From assembly GCA_020025255.1 (NCBI GenBank), contig JAHHSK010000018.1:1-31565 (forward strand): a DNA stretch of 31,565 nucleotides, in the 5' to 3' direction. This document shows, one piece after another, positions 23,321 through 31,564 of the stretch (position 1 is the first letter of the stretch; each line of letters begins with the position of its first letter). Both the position numbers and the translations under genes were made by a program. The stretch comes from Ruthenibacterium sp. GTDB taxonomy: Bacteria; Bacillota; Clostridia; Oscillospirales; Ruminococcaceae. Under the pieces are notes generated by a model. That model saw only the letters and a list, made by a program, of their open reading frames with translations, searched no databases and was not told the origin of the DNA.

Positions 23321-25702
23321 ATGAACGAAAAGTACTTAAAAGCACTTGAATTTGATAAAATCCGTGCGCGGGCGGCAGAATACATCGTCTGCCCCGAAGC
23401 GCAGGAGCAGCTGCTCGGCCAGCCTGCCTGGCAGACAGCGCAGGAGGTTCGTTTTGCGTTGGAACAGACCGACGCCATGACAATGCTGCTGATCAAGAAT
23501 GGCTCGCCGCGATTTTCCTCGGTGGAAGGGGTACGCGCGATCGTGCAGCGCGCAGAAAAAGGCGGCATCCTTTCGATGAAGGAACTTTTGACGGTGGCCG
23601 ATACGCTTTGCAACTTCCGGGAGCTGACGAAATGGTATGGCTTGACAGAGCAGGATTCTCTGACGCTGGATGAGCTGTTTTATGCGCTTGCCGCGCAGCC
23701 GGAGCTGGAAAAGCAGATTCGGGATTCCATTCTTTCACCGGAACAAATGGCGGATACGGCAAGCGATGCGCTGTATGAGATACGCAGAAAAATCCGCAGC
23801 ACAGAAAATTCGATCCGGGATAAGCTGGACAGCCTGACAAAATCGCAGTCTTACGCCAAATACTTACAGGAGGCGGTGGTTTCGCTGCGCAACGGACGCT
23901 TTGTTGTGCCGGTAAAGGCGGAATACCGCGGGGAAGTTGGCGGGGTGATCCACGATGTATCATCCAGCGGCTCGACATTGTTTGTGGAGCCGACGGCAGT
24001 GGTAGAAGCCAATGCTAAGATTTTGCAGCTGCGCAGTCAGGAGCAGGTGGAAATCGAACGGATCCTGGCAGCCTTTTCTGCCCGGACTGCTGCACTGGAA
24101 CCCATGTTCACAGCGGGATACGACGCAATGCTTGCCATTGATGTATTGCTGGCAAAAGCGCATCTTGCGTTGCAGCAAAAGGCGATGAAGCCGCAGGTGA
24201 GCGATCGGCCGGAATTCAATCTGGTGCGGGCGCGTCATCCGCTGATCGATCCGGCAATCGTAGTGCCGGTGGATATCGCACTGGGCGGATCGTACGATAC
24301 TATGGTGATCACGGGGCCGAATACCGGGGGCAAAACCGTTACGCTGAAAACAGCCGGGCTGCTGTGTACCATGGCGCAGCATGGCTATTTGATTCCGGCG
24401 CATGAAAGCAGCTCGGTATGCGTGTTTCGGGAAATATTGGTCGATATCGGGGATGAGCAGAGCATCGAGCAGAGCCTTTCCACATTTTCCGGCCATATCA
24501 AGAATATCACGGAGATCCTGCAGCTGGCCGGGAAAGAAACGCTGGTGCTTATGGATGAGCTGGGTGCAGGCACAGACCCTGCGGAGGGTGCGGCTCTGGC
24601 TGTTTCGATCATCGAGGAGCTGCGCAGGCTGGGTGCATGCATTATGGCAACCACCCATTATTCCGAACTGAAAGTTTTTGCACTGGATACGCCGGGGGTG
24701 CAGAATGCATCGTGCGAATTCAATGTGGAAACACTGCGTCCTACATACCGCCTTTCGGTTGGCGTTCCGGGCAAATCGAATGCGTTTTTAATCAGCCAGA
24801 AGCTTGGGATTTCACAGCATATCATTGAAAATGCGCGGGATCACCTTTCGGCCGAAGACCAGAAATTCGATCATATACTCAATCAGCTGGAGGATTTGAA
24901 AATCGAGCTGAAAGAGCAGCAGGATGAAGTGGATCGGCTGAAATATACGGCAGCGCATGCGCTGGAACAGGCGAAAGAACAGCGGGATGAACTGATCCGC
25001 CAAGGGGAAAAAGAGCTGGCGGCGGCACGCGAAAAGGCACATGATATGGTGCAGGATGTGCAGAATCAGGCATACGGGATGCTGGATGAACTGCGGAAAA
25101 TGGAAAAGGATAAGCAGATGAGCGCATCCCAGCGTGCGGCACGCGCAAGGGAAATCGCAAAAAAAGAAACCGAAAAACTGTTTGGCAAAACCGATGTGGT
25201 CAACGCGCGTACGCGCAGCTTTACGCCGCTGAAAAGCGTGAAGCTGGGGGAAGAAGTGCAGATTGCCGAGCTGGATAAGCTGGGGGTCGTCACGGCACTG
25301 CCGGATCGGGATGGAATGGTGGAGGTGCGGGCAGGCATCATCAAAACCAAAGTCCCGCTTTCGGGATTGTGTGCGCCGCAAAAGCAGCAGCCCGTGCCGC
25401 AAAAAAAATATCAGCCGCGCCGAAATACGCAGAGAAGCGGTGATAAAGTGACTCGATCCGCCAACATGGAAATCAATCTGCTTGGCATGACTGTGGAGGA
25501 AGCGATTACGCAAGTGGATAAGTTCATAGATAACGGGGTGCTGAACGGGCAGTCGATGCTGTACTTGATCCACGGCAAAGGCACCGGCGCCCTGCGCAAG
25601 GGCATCCATGAGCATCTGCGCAGGCATAGAAATGTGCGCAGCTATCGGCTTGGCTCCTATGGGGAAGGCGATTCGGGCGTTACCGTCGTGGAATTGAAAT
25701 AG
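23321..25702 (+). CDS. mutS2: Endonuclease MutS2
   Basis: A 793-residue MutS homologue lacking the mismatch-recognition domain. The ABC-type ATPase has Walker A GPNTGGKT at 332-339 and Walker B MDELGAGTDP with Asp412-Glu413. A long charged coiled-coil spans about 520-630 (many Lys/Glu/Gln). A KOW-like segment and a C-terminal Smr nuclease domain (about 717-793) with HGKGTGALRKG follow. The first Smr motif reads INLLGMT rather than LDLHG, a tolerated variation in MutS2. Proposed roles are suppression of recombination and, in Bacillus, splitting of collided ribosomes. The ATG at 23321 has AGAGGG upstream and gives the family N-terminus. Confidence 0.96.
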   Translation: MNEKYLKALEFDKIRARAAEYIVCPEAQEQLLGQPAWQTAQEVRFALEQTDAMTMLLIKNGSPRFSSVEGVRAIVQRAEKGGILSMKELLTVADTLCNFRELTKWYGLTEQDSLTLDELFYALAAQPELEKQIRDSILSPEQMADTASDALYEIRRKIRSTENSIRDKLDSLTKSQSYAKYLQEAVVSLRNGRFVVPVKAEYRGEVGGVIHDVSSSGSTLFVEPTAVVEANAKILQLRSQEQVEIERILAAFSARTAALEPMFTAGYDAMLAIDVLLAKAHLALQQKAMKPQVSDRPEFNLVRARHPLIDPAIVVPVDIALGGSYDTMVITGPNTGGKTVTLKTAGLLCTMAQHGYLIPAHESSSVCVFREILVDIGDEQSIEQSLSTFSGHIKNITEILQLAGKETLVLMDELGAGTDPAEGAALAVSIIEELRRLGACIMATTHYSELKVFALDTPGVQNASCEFNVETLRPTYRLSVGVPGKSNAFLISQKLGISQHIIENARDHLSAEDQKFDHILNQLEDLKIELKEQQDEVDRLKYTAAHALEQAKEQRDELIRQGEKELAAAREKAHDMVQDVQNQAYGMLDELRKMEKDKQMSASQRAARAREIAKKETEKLFGKTDVVNARTRSFTPLKSVKLGEEVQIAELDKLGVVTALPDRDGMVEVRAGIIKTKVPLSGLCAPQKQQPVPQKKYQPRRNTQRSGDKVTRSANMEINLLGMTVEEAITQVDKFIDNGVLNGQSMLYLIHGKGTGALRKGIHEHLRRHRNVRSYRLGSYGEGDSGVTVVELK

Positions 25703-25715
25703 AATACGAAACAGG

Positions 25716-25749
25716 AAAAGGTCTGGCTTGTTGAGCCGGGCCTTTTTTT
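25716..25749 (+). terminator. Intrinsic terminator of mutS2
   Basis: AAAAGGTCTGGCT (25716-25728) pairs with AGCCGGGCCTTTT (25734-25746), with two G-U pairs and a 5-base loop. Seven T in total follow the stem GC. Confidence 0.88.
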
Positions 25750-25825
25750 GATGCAAAAAAGCATAATTCGGTTGGGTGCAGCATAGGCTTTGCCAATCGT
25801 TGATTGCAGAATGGAACCTTTCCCT

Positions 25826-25858
25826 TTGACAAAGTTTTTATGAGGGATGCGGTACACT
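25826..25858 (+). promoter_or_regulatory. spoIIG-type promoter with 21-bp spacer
   Basis: A consensus TTGACA (25826-25831) and TACACT (25853-25858) stand 21 bases apart, too far for ordinary sigma-A recognition. The Bacillus spoIIG promoter has the same peculiarity (22 bases) and relies on Spo0A bound over the -35. Here TTTGACA matches the inverted 0A box (TTCGACA) at six of seven positions. Confidence 0.65.
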
Positions 25859-25878
25859 CGAACCGAGGGGGCGGAGCA

Positions 25879-26736
25879 ATGCAAGGGGTCATTTATGCAG
25901 ATATGCTGTTTTTTGTCAATGCACTGATCGGTTATTTCCTTTTGCGGGGGGCGGCGCTGCTTGCGGGGCGGATTACACAGGATTGGCGCGTTTTTCTTGG
26001 GGCGGCCGCGGCAGGGGCTTCATCCATGCTGCTGCTGCTTCCGCCGCTTCCGGTATGGCTGATGTGGGGCGCGAAGGTGGGCAGTGCGGTGCTGATCGTT
26101 TTTATCAGCTTCCCGATCCACAGTGTGCGAAGCTTTTTGAAATGCAGCTTCTGGTATGTGTTTTTAAATATCACGCTTTCGGGTGTTGTGTTTGCGGCAG
26201 CGTATTACGGCAGTGCCATTATCCAGACAAACAACCTCGCGGTTTATTTTAATATTTCACCCGTGCTTCTGATTTTGTGCATCACCGGAGTATACCTGAC
26301 GGTGCAGCTCTGCATTTGGGCACTGGGGCGTCCGGAGGGAAAGAAAACGGTTGAATTTACTGCGTGCCTTGCGCAGGGAAGAATATCGGGGGAAGCGCTG
26401 ATCGATACCGGATTTTCGGTGCGGGATCCGATTACCGGGACACCGGCGTTCCTTTTGAGCTTCCCTTCCGTAAAGGCTATGCTGCCGCAGGCACTGCATC
26501 ATCAGCTTACCATGTATTTTGAGGAAGGGATTATAGAAACAGGAGGGGTCCCGCTGCGCCTGATCCCGACGCAGACAGCGGCGGGAGAACGAGCGCTGCC
26601 GGCGGTGAGGGTGCAGGAGCTATGGCTGGAAAAAGAGGGGAAAAAGAAGGTCTGCACACAGGTGTGCGCAGTATTTACGCCGGAACGTCTTGCGGGAGGC
26701 AGCTTTTGTGCCATTGTTCCATCGGAAAACGGATGA
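25879..26736 (+). CDS. spoIIGA: Sigma-E processing peptidase SpoIIGA
   Basis: A 285-residue membrane aspartic protease that removes the pro-sequence of SigE at the sporulation septum. Five hydrophobic segments fill about residues 1-150, followed by a cytoplasmic protease domain. The catalytic region reads ALIDTGFSVRDPITGTP with Asp176, corresponding to Asp183 of Bacillus. The residue after DTG is Phe, where family members usually have Asn. Length is a little below Bacillus SpoIIGA (about 309). ATG 25879 with GCGGAG upstream gives the typical N-terminus MQGVIYADMLFFVN. The frame is open back to 25804, but that overlaps the promoter. It forms an operon with sigE, 28 bases away. Confidence 0.93.
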   Translation: MQGVIYADMLFFVNALIGYFLLRGAALLAGRITQDWRVFLGAAAAGASSMLLLLPPLPVWLMWGAKVGSAVLIVFISFPIHSVRSFLKCSFWYVFLNITLSGVVFAAAYYGSAIIQTNNLAVYFNISPVLLILCITGVYLTVQLCIWALGRPEGKKTVEFTACLAQGRISGEALIDTGFSVRDPITGTPAFLLSFPSVKAMLPQALHHQLTMYFEEGIIETGGVPLRLIPTQTAAGERALPAVRVQELWLEKEGKKKVCTQVCAVFTPERLAGGSFCAIVPSENG

Positions 26737-26764
26737 AAGATAAAACGGGAAAGAGGAGAGAAAA

Positions 26765-27490
26765 ATGAACTTTTTGAGGTTTCTTCGCAAATGCCTAGCC
26801 CAGTGGAAGGAAAAGTGGGAAATATGCCTGCGCTTGCCGGATTATGCCTATTACATAAATGGGCCGGAAACACTTCCGCCGCCGCTTACGAGGGAGGAAG
26901 AAAAAATCGTTTTTGCAGGCTTGGAGGCGGGCGATCCGAAGTGCCGCGACATCCTGATCATCCATAATCTGCGGCTGGTGGTGTATATTGCAAAAAAATT
27001 CGAATGCAAAACAACTTCGGTCGAGGATATGATTTCCATCGGGACGATCGGCTTGATCAAGGCAGTGAATACCTTTGTGCCATCAAAAAACATAAAACTG
27101 GCAACGTATGCGAGCCGATGCATCGAAAACGAGATTTTGATGTATCTGCGCAAAAGCAGCAATCGCAGACAGGAAAGCAGCATTGATGAGCCATTGAATA
27201 CCGATTGCGATGGAAACGAGCTGCTGCTTTCGGATGTGCTGGGCACCGGAGAAAATGAAATCGGAGAAGAACTGGAGCAGGCAGCAGAGCGCAGCATGCT
27301 GATGGAAGCGGTGGAACACCTTTCCGAGCGGGAACGATGCATCATGGAGCTGCGTTTTGGGTTGGGAGGAAAAAAGGAACACACACAGAAAGAGGTTGCG
27401 GATATGATCGGTATTTCACAAAGTTATATTTCCCGGTTGGAAAAGCGTATCATCAAACGGCTTCGCGGGGAGCTGGAACGCATTTCCTAG
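26765..27490 (+). CDS. sigE: Sporulation sigma factor SigE (pro-sigma-E)
   Basis: A 241-residue mother-cell sigma factor made as an inactive precursor. Residues 1-30 form the amphipathic, Arg/Lys/Trp-rich pro-sequence. The motif AYYINGPETLPPPL parallels the Bacillus cleavage region, placing the cut near Tyr29/Tyr30. Sigma region 2 contains NLRLVVYIAKKFE and IGTIGLIKAVNTF, and region 4 the helix-turn-helix MIGISQSYISRLEKRIIKRL. Length equals the Bacillus protein (239). It follows spoIIGA, its processing enzyme, and precedes sigG, the standard order in spore-formers. The start ATG has AGAGGAGAG upstream. Confidence 0.97.
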   Translation: MNFLRFLRKCLAQWKEKWEICLRLPDYAYYINGPETLPPPLTREEEKIVFAGLEAGDPKCRDILIIHNLRLVVYIAKKFECKTTSVEDMISIGTIGLIKAVNTFVPSKNIKLATYASRCIENEILMYLRKSSNRRQESSIDEPLNTDCDGNELLLSDVLGTGENEIGEELEQAAERSMLMEAVEHLSERERCIMELRFGLGGKKEHTQKEVADMIGISQSYISRLEKRIIKRLRGELERIS

Positions 27491-27506
27491 CACACAAACG
27501 CTTTAA

Positions 27507-27542
27507 AAACGGCACACGGGTATTTTTACCAGCCTGCCGTTT
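27507..27542 (+). repeat. Inverted repeat between sigE and sigG
   Basis: AAACGGCA (27507-27514) pairs with TGCCGTTT (27535-27542). No T-run follows, so it is not a clear terminator. It could weaken readthrough from sigE into sigG. About 20 bases downstream, GGCTATACT (27564-27572) fits the SigF/SigG -10 pattern GGnnAnAnT, but no good -35 is present. Confidence 0.4.
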
Positions 27543-27604
27543 GGATTGCCGCGGCAATACAAAGGCTATACTCCGAACAGCACAGTTTGCTTGGAGGAGA
27601 TGCT

Positions 27605-28375
27605 TTGTATTACGGCAAAGTGGAAATCTGCGGTGTGAATACAGCGGCACTGCCGGTTTTGAAGGAAAAAGAGAAAATAGACCTGATCGTGCGTGCACAA
27701 GCGGGGGATGAAGATGCACGCCAGAAAATGATCAGCGGAAACCTGCGCTTGGTGCTCAGTGTGGTGCAGCGTTTTGCCGGACGCGGTGAAAATCCCGATG
27801 ATTTGTTTCAGGTCGGGTGTATCGGCTTGATCAAAGCCATCGATAATTTCGACCCGAAACTGGGGCTGCGTTTTTCCACCTATGGACAGCCGATGATCGT
27901 GGGGGAAATCAGACGCTTTTTGCGGGATAACAACGCCGTGCGAGTCAGCCGTTCTGTACGCGATGTGGCCTACAAAGCGATGCAGGCACGCGAACAGCTT
28001 CAGAAAAAGCTTGGAAGAGAGCCGAGTGTTCCGGAAATTGCCGAATGCGTGAAATTATCCGAGCGCACCGTGACCTTGGCACTGGAAAGTGTGGTGGAAC
28101 CGATTTCTCTGTATGAACCGATTTTCAATGATGGCGGCGACACCATTTTTGTCATGGATCAGCTGGGGGAATCCGGGGGCGAGGAAAGCTGGATTTCGGA
28201 AATCCAGCTTCGCGATACGGTAGAAAAGCTTTCCGACCGCGAAAAGAAAATTATGGCATTGCGGTATCTTGCAGGCAAAACGCAAATGGAAGTGGCAAGG
28301 GAAATCGGGATCAGTCAGGCACAGGTGAGCCGTTTGGAAAAAGGAGCACTCAATCGGATAAAAAAAGAATTGTAA
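27605..28375 (+). CDS. sigG: Sporulation sigma factor SigG
   Basis: A 256-residue late forespore sigma factor. KVEICGVNTAALPVLK at the N-terminus is the SigG hallmark, bound by anti-sigma factors in Bacillus. Region 2 shows NLRLVLSVVQRF and DLFQVGCIGLIKAIDNFD, region 3 RVSRSVRDVAYKA, and region 4 the helix-turn-helix EIGISQAQVSRLEKGAL. The start is taken as TTG 27605. It aligns the N-terminus with Bacillus SigG residue for residue and has GGAGGAGA at 27594-27600, whereas the longer frame from 27587 would contain that ribosome site inside the gene. It is probably transcribed both by readthrough from sigE and from a forespore promoter. Confidence 0.95.
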   Translation: MYYGKVEICGVNTAALPVLKEKEKIDLIVRAQAGDEDARQKMISGNLRLVLSVVQRFAGRGENPDDLFQVGCIGLIKAIDNFDPKLGLRFSTYGQPMIVGEIRRFLRDNNAVRVSRSVRDVAYKAMQAREQLQKKLGREPSVPEIAECVKLSERTVTLALESVVEPISLYEPIFNDGGDTIFVMDQLGESGGEESWISEIQLRDTVEKLSDREKKIMALRYLAGKTQMEVAREIGISQAQVSRLEKGALNRIKKEL

Positions 28376-28379
28376 AATG

Positions 28380-28413
28380 AAAAAAAGACGGAGCACGCCG
28401 GCGTGCTCCGTCT
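28380..28413 (-). terminator. Terminator of the HAD gene (and possibly sigG)
   Basis: A 28-base perfect palindrome at 28386-28413 forms a GC-rich stem. On the minus strand it is followed by six T (28385-28380). The plus side lacks a T-run, so it clearly serves the minus-strand gene, less surely sigG. Confidence 0.8.
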
Positions 28414-28462
28414 GAACGGGTAGCTTTATGGAATATTTTTTTGCGCGGGAACAAGCTGCCGG

Positions 28463-29119
28463 TTATTCCTGCTTGGCTGCGGTGCTGTGCACCTGACGGC
28501 TTGTGCGGCGTTCTGTTTCCACACCATAGCTTTGTAAGGCACGGTGCAGCGTGCGGGAGCTTTTGAAGTGGATGCCGGTCATATCACAATCAAATGCCGC
28601 TGCGGCATTTGCAGTATTATCATCAATAAAAATACATTCTGCTGCATTTAGATCGTATTTGGCGACAAGGGCATGATAAATGCGCAGATCGGGCTTTGCG
28701 ATCTTGACATCGCAGGAGGCGATGCCGCCATCGAAAAGCGGCCAAAAACGACGCTGGCGAAGCAGCCCCAGAACATCGGGGGAGATATTGGAAAGATAGT
28801 AAATCCCATATCCCCGTTTTTTCAGGCACTTGATAAGCTGAACCGTATCTTCTTTTGTGTGGAGCATATCGAACCAATCGTTCAAGATAATGCGCACTTC
28901 ATACTCGCGCCCGATTTCCTTGGCTTTTTCCAGCATAATGCGGCAGCCGTCCTCGCGCGAAAGCAGGCCGGTATCGATTTCCAGCCATTCGTCGCTGCCG
29001 AATGTGATATCATACAGCTGGTTTTCCAGATTTTCGTTCATAAAATGATCAACAAGAAATTCACGCGGCGTAAAATCGACAACAACGCCGCCAAGGTCAA
29101 AGATAATATTGCGGTACAT
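28463..29119 (-). CDS. HAD-superfamily hydrolase, subfamily IA
   Basis: A 218-residue phosphatase-like protein. Motif I is IIFDLGGVVVDF with the presumed nucleophile Asp8. Motif II is YYLSNISP, motif III is KIAKPDLRIY with the conserved Lys, and motif IV is FIDDN with the acidic pair. The helical cap lies between motifs I and II. This layout matches the YihX/epoxide-hydrolase-like branch, which often acts on sugar phosphates, but the substrate cannot be read from sequence. ATG 29119 has GAAAGGAT upstream. The longer frame from 29170 adds only leader-derived residues. It converges on sigG and diverges from ymxH. Confidence 0.9.
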   Translation of the reverse strand: MYRNIIFDLGGVVVDFTPREFLVDHFMNENLENQLYDITFGSDEWLEIDTGLLSREDGCRIMLEKAKEIGREYEVRIILNDWFDMLHTKEDTVQLIKCLKKRGYGIYYLSNISPDVLGLLRQRRFWPLFDGGIASCDVKIAKPDLRIYHALVAKYDLNAAECIFIDDNTANAAAAFDCDMTGIHFKSSRTLHRALQSYGVETERRTSRQVHSTAAKQE

Positions 29120-29218
29120 AAATAAAAATCCTTTCCGGTAACGGGAAACCTTTGTGACAGACAAAAACAAACCGTGTGTAAATCGACACGTTTCGGCCTG
29201 CTTGTGCCAATTTTATTT

Positions 29219-29247
29219 ATCATACAACATTTTGCACCGTGTTACAA
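29219..29247 (-). promoter_or_regulatory. Promoter of the HAD gene
   Basis: On the minus strand TTGTAA (29247-29242), a 17-base spacer and TATGAT (29224-29219). The leader is about 90 bases and contains an imperfect hairpin (AAACGTGT against ACACGGTTT) followed by GTTTTTG, which could attenuate transcription. Confidence 0.6.
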
Positions 29248-29259
29248 CTCTTTGCCCGG

Positions 29260-29265
29260 TATAAT
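29260..29265 (+). promoter_or_regulatory. Possible -10 element of ymxH
   Basis: A consensus TATAAT lies 55 bases before ymxH. The best upstream hexamer TTGCAC (29232-29237) is 22 bases away, and nothing good is at 17. An activator or another sigma factor may be involved. Confidence 0.45.
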
Positions 29266-29320
29266 CTGCCTGCGCCAGAGAATAAAGATACAGTAACGGC
29301 GCCGCAAAGGAGGGAAAGCG

Positions 29321-29620
29321 ATGACTGCGTGTGAACTGTGCGAGAGGGATGTCATCAATGTTATCACAGGAGAGCGGATGGGTAAAGTGGATGATATTTC
29401 CTTTGATGAAACGACAGCATGCATGACGGGAGTCATATTGTATGGCAGGCTGCGGCTGTTCGGTCTGCTGGGCAGGGAGGAGGATCTGATGATCCCATGG
29501 AGCCGGATCGAAAAAATAGGTACGGATGTCCTTTTGGTTCATGCCGATGAAAACACAAAGAAAAGGGAAAGAAAAGCTGCTTTTGGGTTCCATGATCTGC
29601 GCAAGGGCAGACTGTTGTGA
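29321..29620 (+). CDS. ymxH: YlmC/YmxH-family PRC-barrel sporulation protein
   Basis: A 99-residue protein whose core, residues 8-75, is a PRC-barrel-like domain: RDVINVITGERMGKVDDISF and LIPWSRIEKIG-type segments (here DLMIPWSRIEKIG). It matches the YlmC/YmxH family of Firmicutes, members of which are annotated as sporulation proteins without known biochemistry. A basic C-terminal tail (KKRERKAAFGFHDLRKGRLL) makes it about 15 residues longer than typical. The ATG has AAAGGAGGG upstream. It lies alone between a divergent HAD gene and the rpsB promoter, so it seems to be monocistronic. Confidence 0.85.
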   Translation: MTACELCERDVINVITGERMGKVDDISFDETTACMTGVILYGRLRLFGLLGREEDLMIPWSRIEKIGTDVLLVHADENTKKRERKAAFGFHDLRKGRLL

Positions 29621-29656
29621 GATAGGGGAAGAATGCAAAAAATGTGAGAAAAACAC

Positions 29657-29685
29657 TTGCAATCTCATTTTCGGTGTGGTAAACT
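29657..29685 (+). promoter_or_regulatory. Promoter of rpsB-tsf
   Basis: TTGCAA (29657-29662), a 17-base spacer and TAAACT (29680-29685) preceded by TGG, an extended -10. A start near 29692 gives a leader of about 95 bases with a weak TCCGC/GCGGA stem. Ribosomal protein leaders are often regulatory, but no known motif is recognised. Confidence 0.7.
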
Positions 29686-29786
29686 ATTACGGTAATACAC
29701 ACGCATGTCTTTGTCCGCCGGTGCCTTAGGGTGGCGTGGCAAGCAGGATATGCGGAGGTAAAACAAATTTTAGGAGGACACAAATT

Positions 29787-30515
29787 ATGGCAGTAGTATC
29801 AATGAAGCAGCTTCTTGAAGCCGGTGTGCACTTCGGTCATCAGACCCGCCGCTGGAACCCCAAAATGGCAAAGTATATTTTTACAGAGCGCAATGGTATC
29901 TATATCATTGACCTTCAGAAAACGGTAAAGAAGCTGGATGAGGCTTACAACTTTATTCGTGACACCGCAGCTCAGGGCGGCGAGATCCTGTTCGTCGGCA
30001 CCAAAAAGCAGGCTCAGGATTCCGTTCGCGAAGAAGCAGTGCGCTGCGGCATGCACTTTGTAAACGCACGCTGGCTGGGCGGCATGCTCACCAACTTCCG
30101 CACGATCCGCCGCCGCATCAACCGCATGGAGCAGATCAACAAAATGCGGGAAGACGGCACCTTTGAAATGCTTCCCAAAAAGGAAGTTGCAAAGCTTGAG
30201 CTCGAACTCGAAAAGCTCGAAAAGTTCCTTGGCGGCGTTAAGACAATGGAACAGCTGCCCGCAGCAATGTTCATTGTGGATCCCCGCAAAGAGCGCATCG
30301 CTGTTTCGGAAGCTCGCAAGCTGAACATCCCCATTGTTGCGATTGTTGACACCAACTGTGATCCGGATGAAATCGATTATGTGATCCCGGGCAACGACGA
30401 TGCGATCCGTGCTGTTAAGCTGATTGCTGGTGCAATGGCTGATGCTGTTCTGGAAGGCCGTCAGGGCGAACAGATGAATGCAGCCGAGGAAGAAGCAGAA
30501 GAAGCTGCTGAATAA
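29787..30515 (+). CDS. rpsB: 30S ribosomal protein S2
   Basis: A 242-residue component of the small ribosomal subunit. The start VSMKQLLEAGVHFGHQTRRWNPKM is the family signature, visible in parts. VNARWLGGMLTNFRTI and VDTNCDPDEIDYVIPGNDDA are equally diagnostic. The C-terminus is an acidic tail rich in Glu and Ala, as is common. Codon use shifts towards favoured codons here compared with the preceding genes, as expected for a highly expressed gene. ATG 29787 with TAGGAGGA upstream is the start. The frame is open to 29736, but that part lies in the leader. tsf follows after 44 bases. Confidence 0.98.
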   Translation: MAVVSMKQLLEAGVHFGHQTRRWNPKMAKYIFTERNGIYIIDLQKTVKKLDEAYNFIRDTAAQGGEILFVGTKKQAQDSVREEAVRCGMHFVNARWLGGMLTNFRTIRRRINRMEQINKMREDGTFEMLPKKEVAKLELELEKLEKFLGGVKTMEQLPAAMFIVDPRKERIAVSEARKLNIPIVAIVDTNCDPDEIDYVIPGNDDAIRAVKLIAGAMADAVLEGRQGEQMNAAEEEAEEAAE

Positions 30516-30559
30516 TCCTGCATACAGGTTTTATAAATTCTGAACAGGGGGAAATAAAA

Positions 30560-31474
30560 ATGGCAATTAGTGCAAAAGACGTAATGGAGCTGCGCAAGCA
30601 GACCGATTGCGGCATGATGGAATGCAAAAAGGCCCTCACCGATGCAAACGGCGACTTTGAAAAGGCAGTTGAGCTTCTTCGCGAGAAGGGCCTTGCAACG
30701 GCTGCAAAAAAGGCAGGTCGTATTGCGGCAGAGGGTATGGTTTATGCCACCGTTATTGAAAAGGTTGGCGTTGTTCTGGAAGTAAATGCAGAAACCGACT
30801 TCGTTGCAAAGAACGACAAGTTTGTCAGCTTTGTTCAAGATCTGGCGGTTGTTGTTGCAAATGAAAACCCCGCTGATGTGGATGCCCTGATGAACTGCAA
30901 AATGGGCGAAGGCACAGTTGATGATGCGCTGAAGGGCTTGATCCTGGTAATCAAAGAAAACATCAAGGTTCGTCGTTTTGCACGCGTTGAAGGTGTATGT
31001 GCTGCATACATCCACGGCGGCGGAACGCATGCTGTTCTGGTACACTTTGAAGCAGACGACGCAGTTGCTGCAAAGCCGGAGTTTGCTGCTTACGGTAAAG
31101 ATATCGCAATGCAGATTGCAGCTTCCAACCCCACCTATGTGCGTGAGGAAGATGTACCGGCTGAAGTTTTGGAAAACGAAAAGTCGATTCTGCTCGCACA
31201 GATCGCAAACGATCCGAAGAATGCAAACAAGCCGGAAAACATCAAGGAAAAGATGGTTCAGGGCCGCATTGGTAAGTTCTACAAGGAAAATTGCCTTGTA
31301 GAGCAGGAATTCGTTAAGGATTCGGATCTGAATGTTACTCAGTACACGCAGAACACTGCAAAGGAACTGGGCGGCGAAATCAAGATTCTGAGCTTTGTCC
31401 GTTATGAAAAGGGCGAAGGTTTGGAAAAGCGTGAAGACGACTTTGCTTCCGAAGTTGCCGGCATGGTGAAATAA
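30560..31474 (+). CDS. tsf: Elongation factor Ts
   Basis: A 304-residue nucleotide exchange factor that recycles EF-Tu from GDP to GTP. The N-terminal UBA-like domain shows VMELRKQTDCGMMECKKAL with the conserved TDCGMMECK-type block. The core contains the universal ETDFVAKND motif and the later IHGGGTHAVLV segment. Length is at the upper end of the typical 280-300. The ribosome site AGGGGGAAA precedes the ATG. It forms the classic rpsB-tsf operon. In most bacteria pyrH and frr follow, but the 91 bases after the stop hold no such start and instead contain a repeat array. Confidence 0.98.
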   Translation: MAISAKDVMELRKQTDCGMMECKKALTDANGDFEKAVELLREKGLATAAKKAGRIAAEGMVYATVIEKVGVVLEVNAETDFVAKNDKFVSFVQDLAVVVANENPADVDALMNCKMGEGTVDDALKGLILVIKENIKVRRFARVEGVCAAYIHGGGTHAVLVHFEADDAVAAKPEFAAYGKDIAMQIAASNPTYVREEDVPAEVLENEKSILLAQIANDPKNANKPENIKEKMVQGRIGKFYKENCLVEQEFVKDSDLNVTQYTQNTAKELGGEIKILSFVRYEKGEGLEKREDDFASEVAGMVK

Positions 31475-31501
31475 AAGTTTTTTGTTATCCCATAATGAAA
31501 A

Positions 31502-31564
31502 CTGACAAATTCCGTGAAACCGCTGACAAAATTCGGGAACGGACTGTCAAGGGATAGGTAAGAA
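31502..31564 (+). repeat. Three 21-bp-periodic repeats, possible transposon end
   Basis: CTGACAAA recurs at 31502 and 31523, and CTGTCAAG at 31544, exactly 21 bases apart. The first two units continue with similar sequence (ATTCCGTGAA against AATTCGGGAA). Such spaced repeats are typical of transposase binding sites at the ends of IS21- or Tn7-like elements, but no transposase gene is in the window. Confidence 0.5.

Noticed and set aside
24890..25200. Repeat-rich stretch within mutS2
   Set aside because: Lys/Glu/Gln-rich coiled-coil coding sequence explains the low complexity. There are no DNA-level repeats of note.
27587..27604. Longer N-terminus for SigG
   Set aside because: It would place the GGAGGAGA ribosome site inside the coding sequence and add residues not found in the family.
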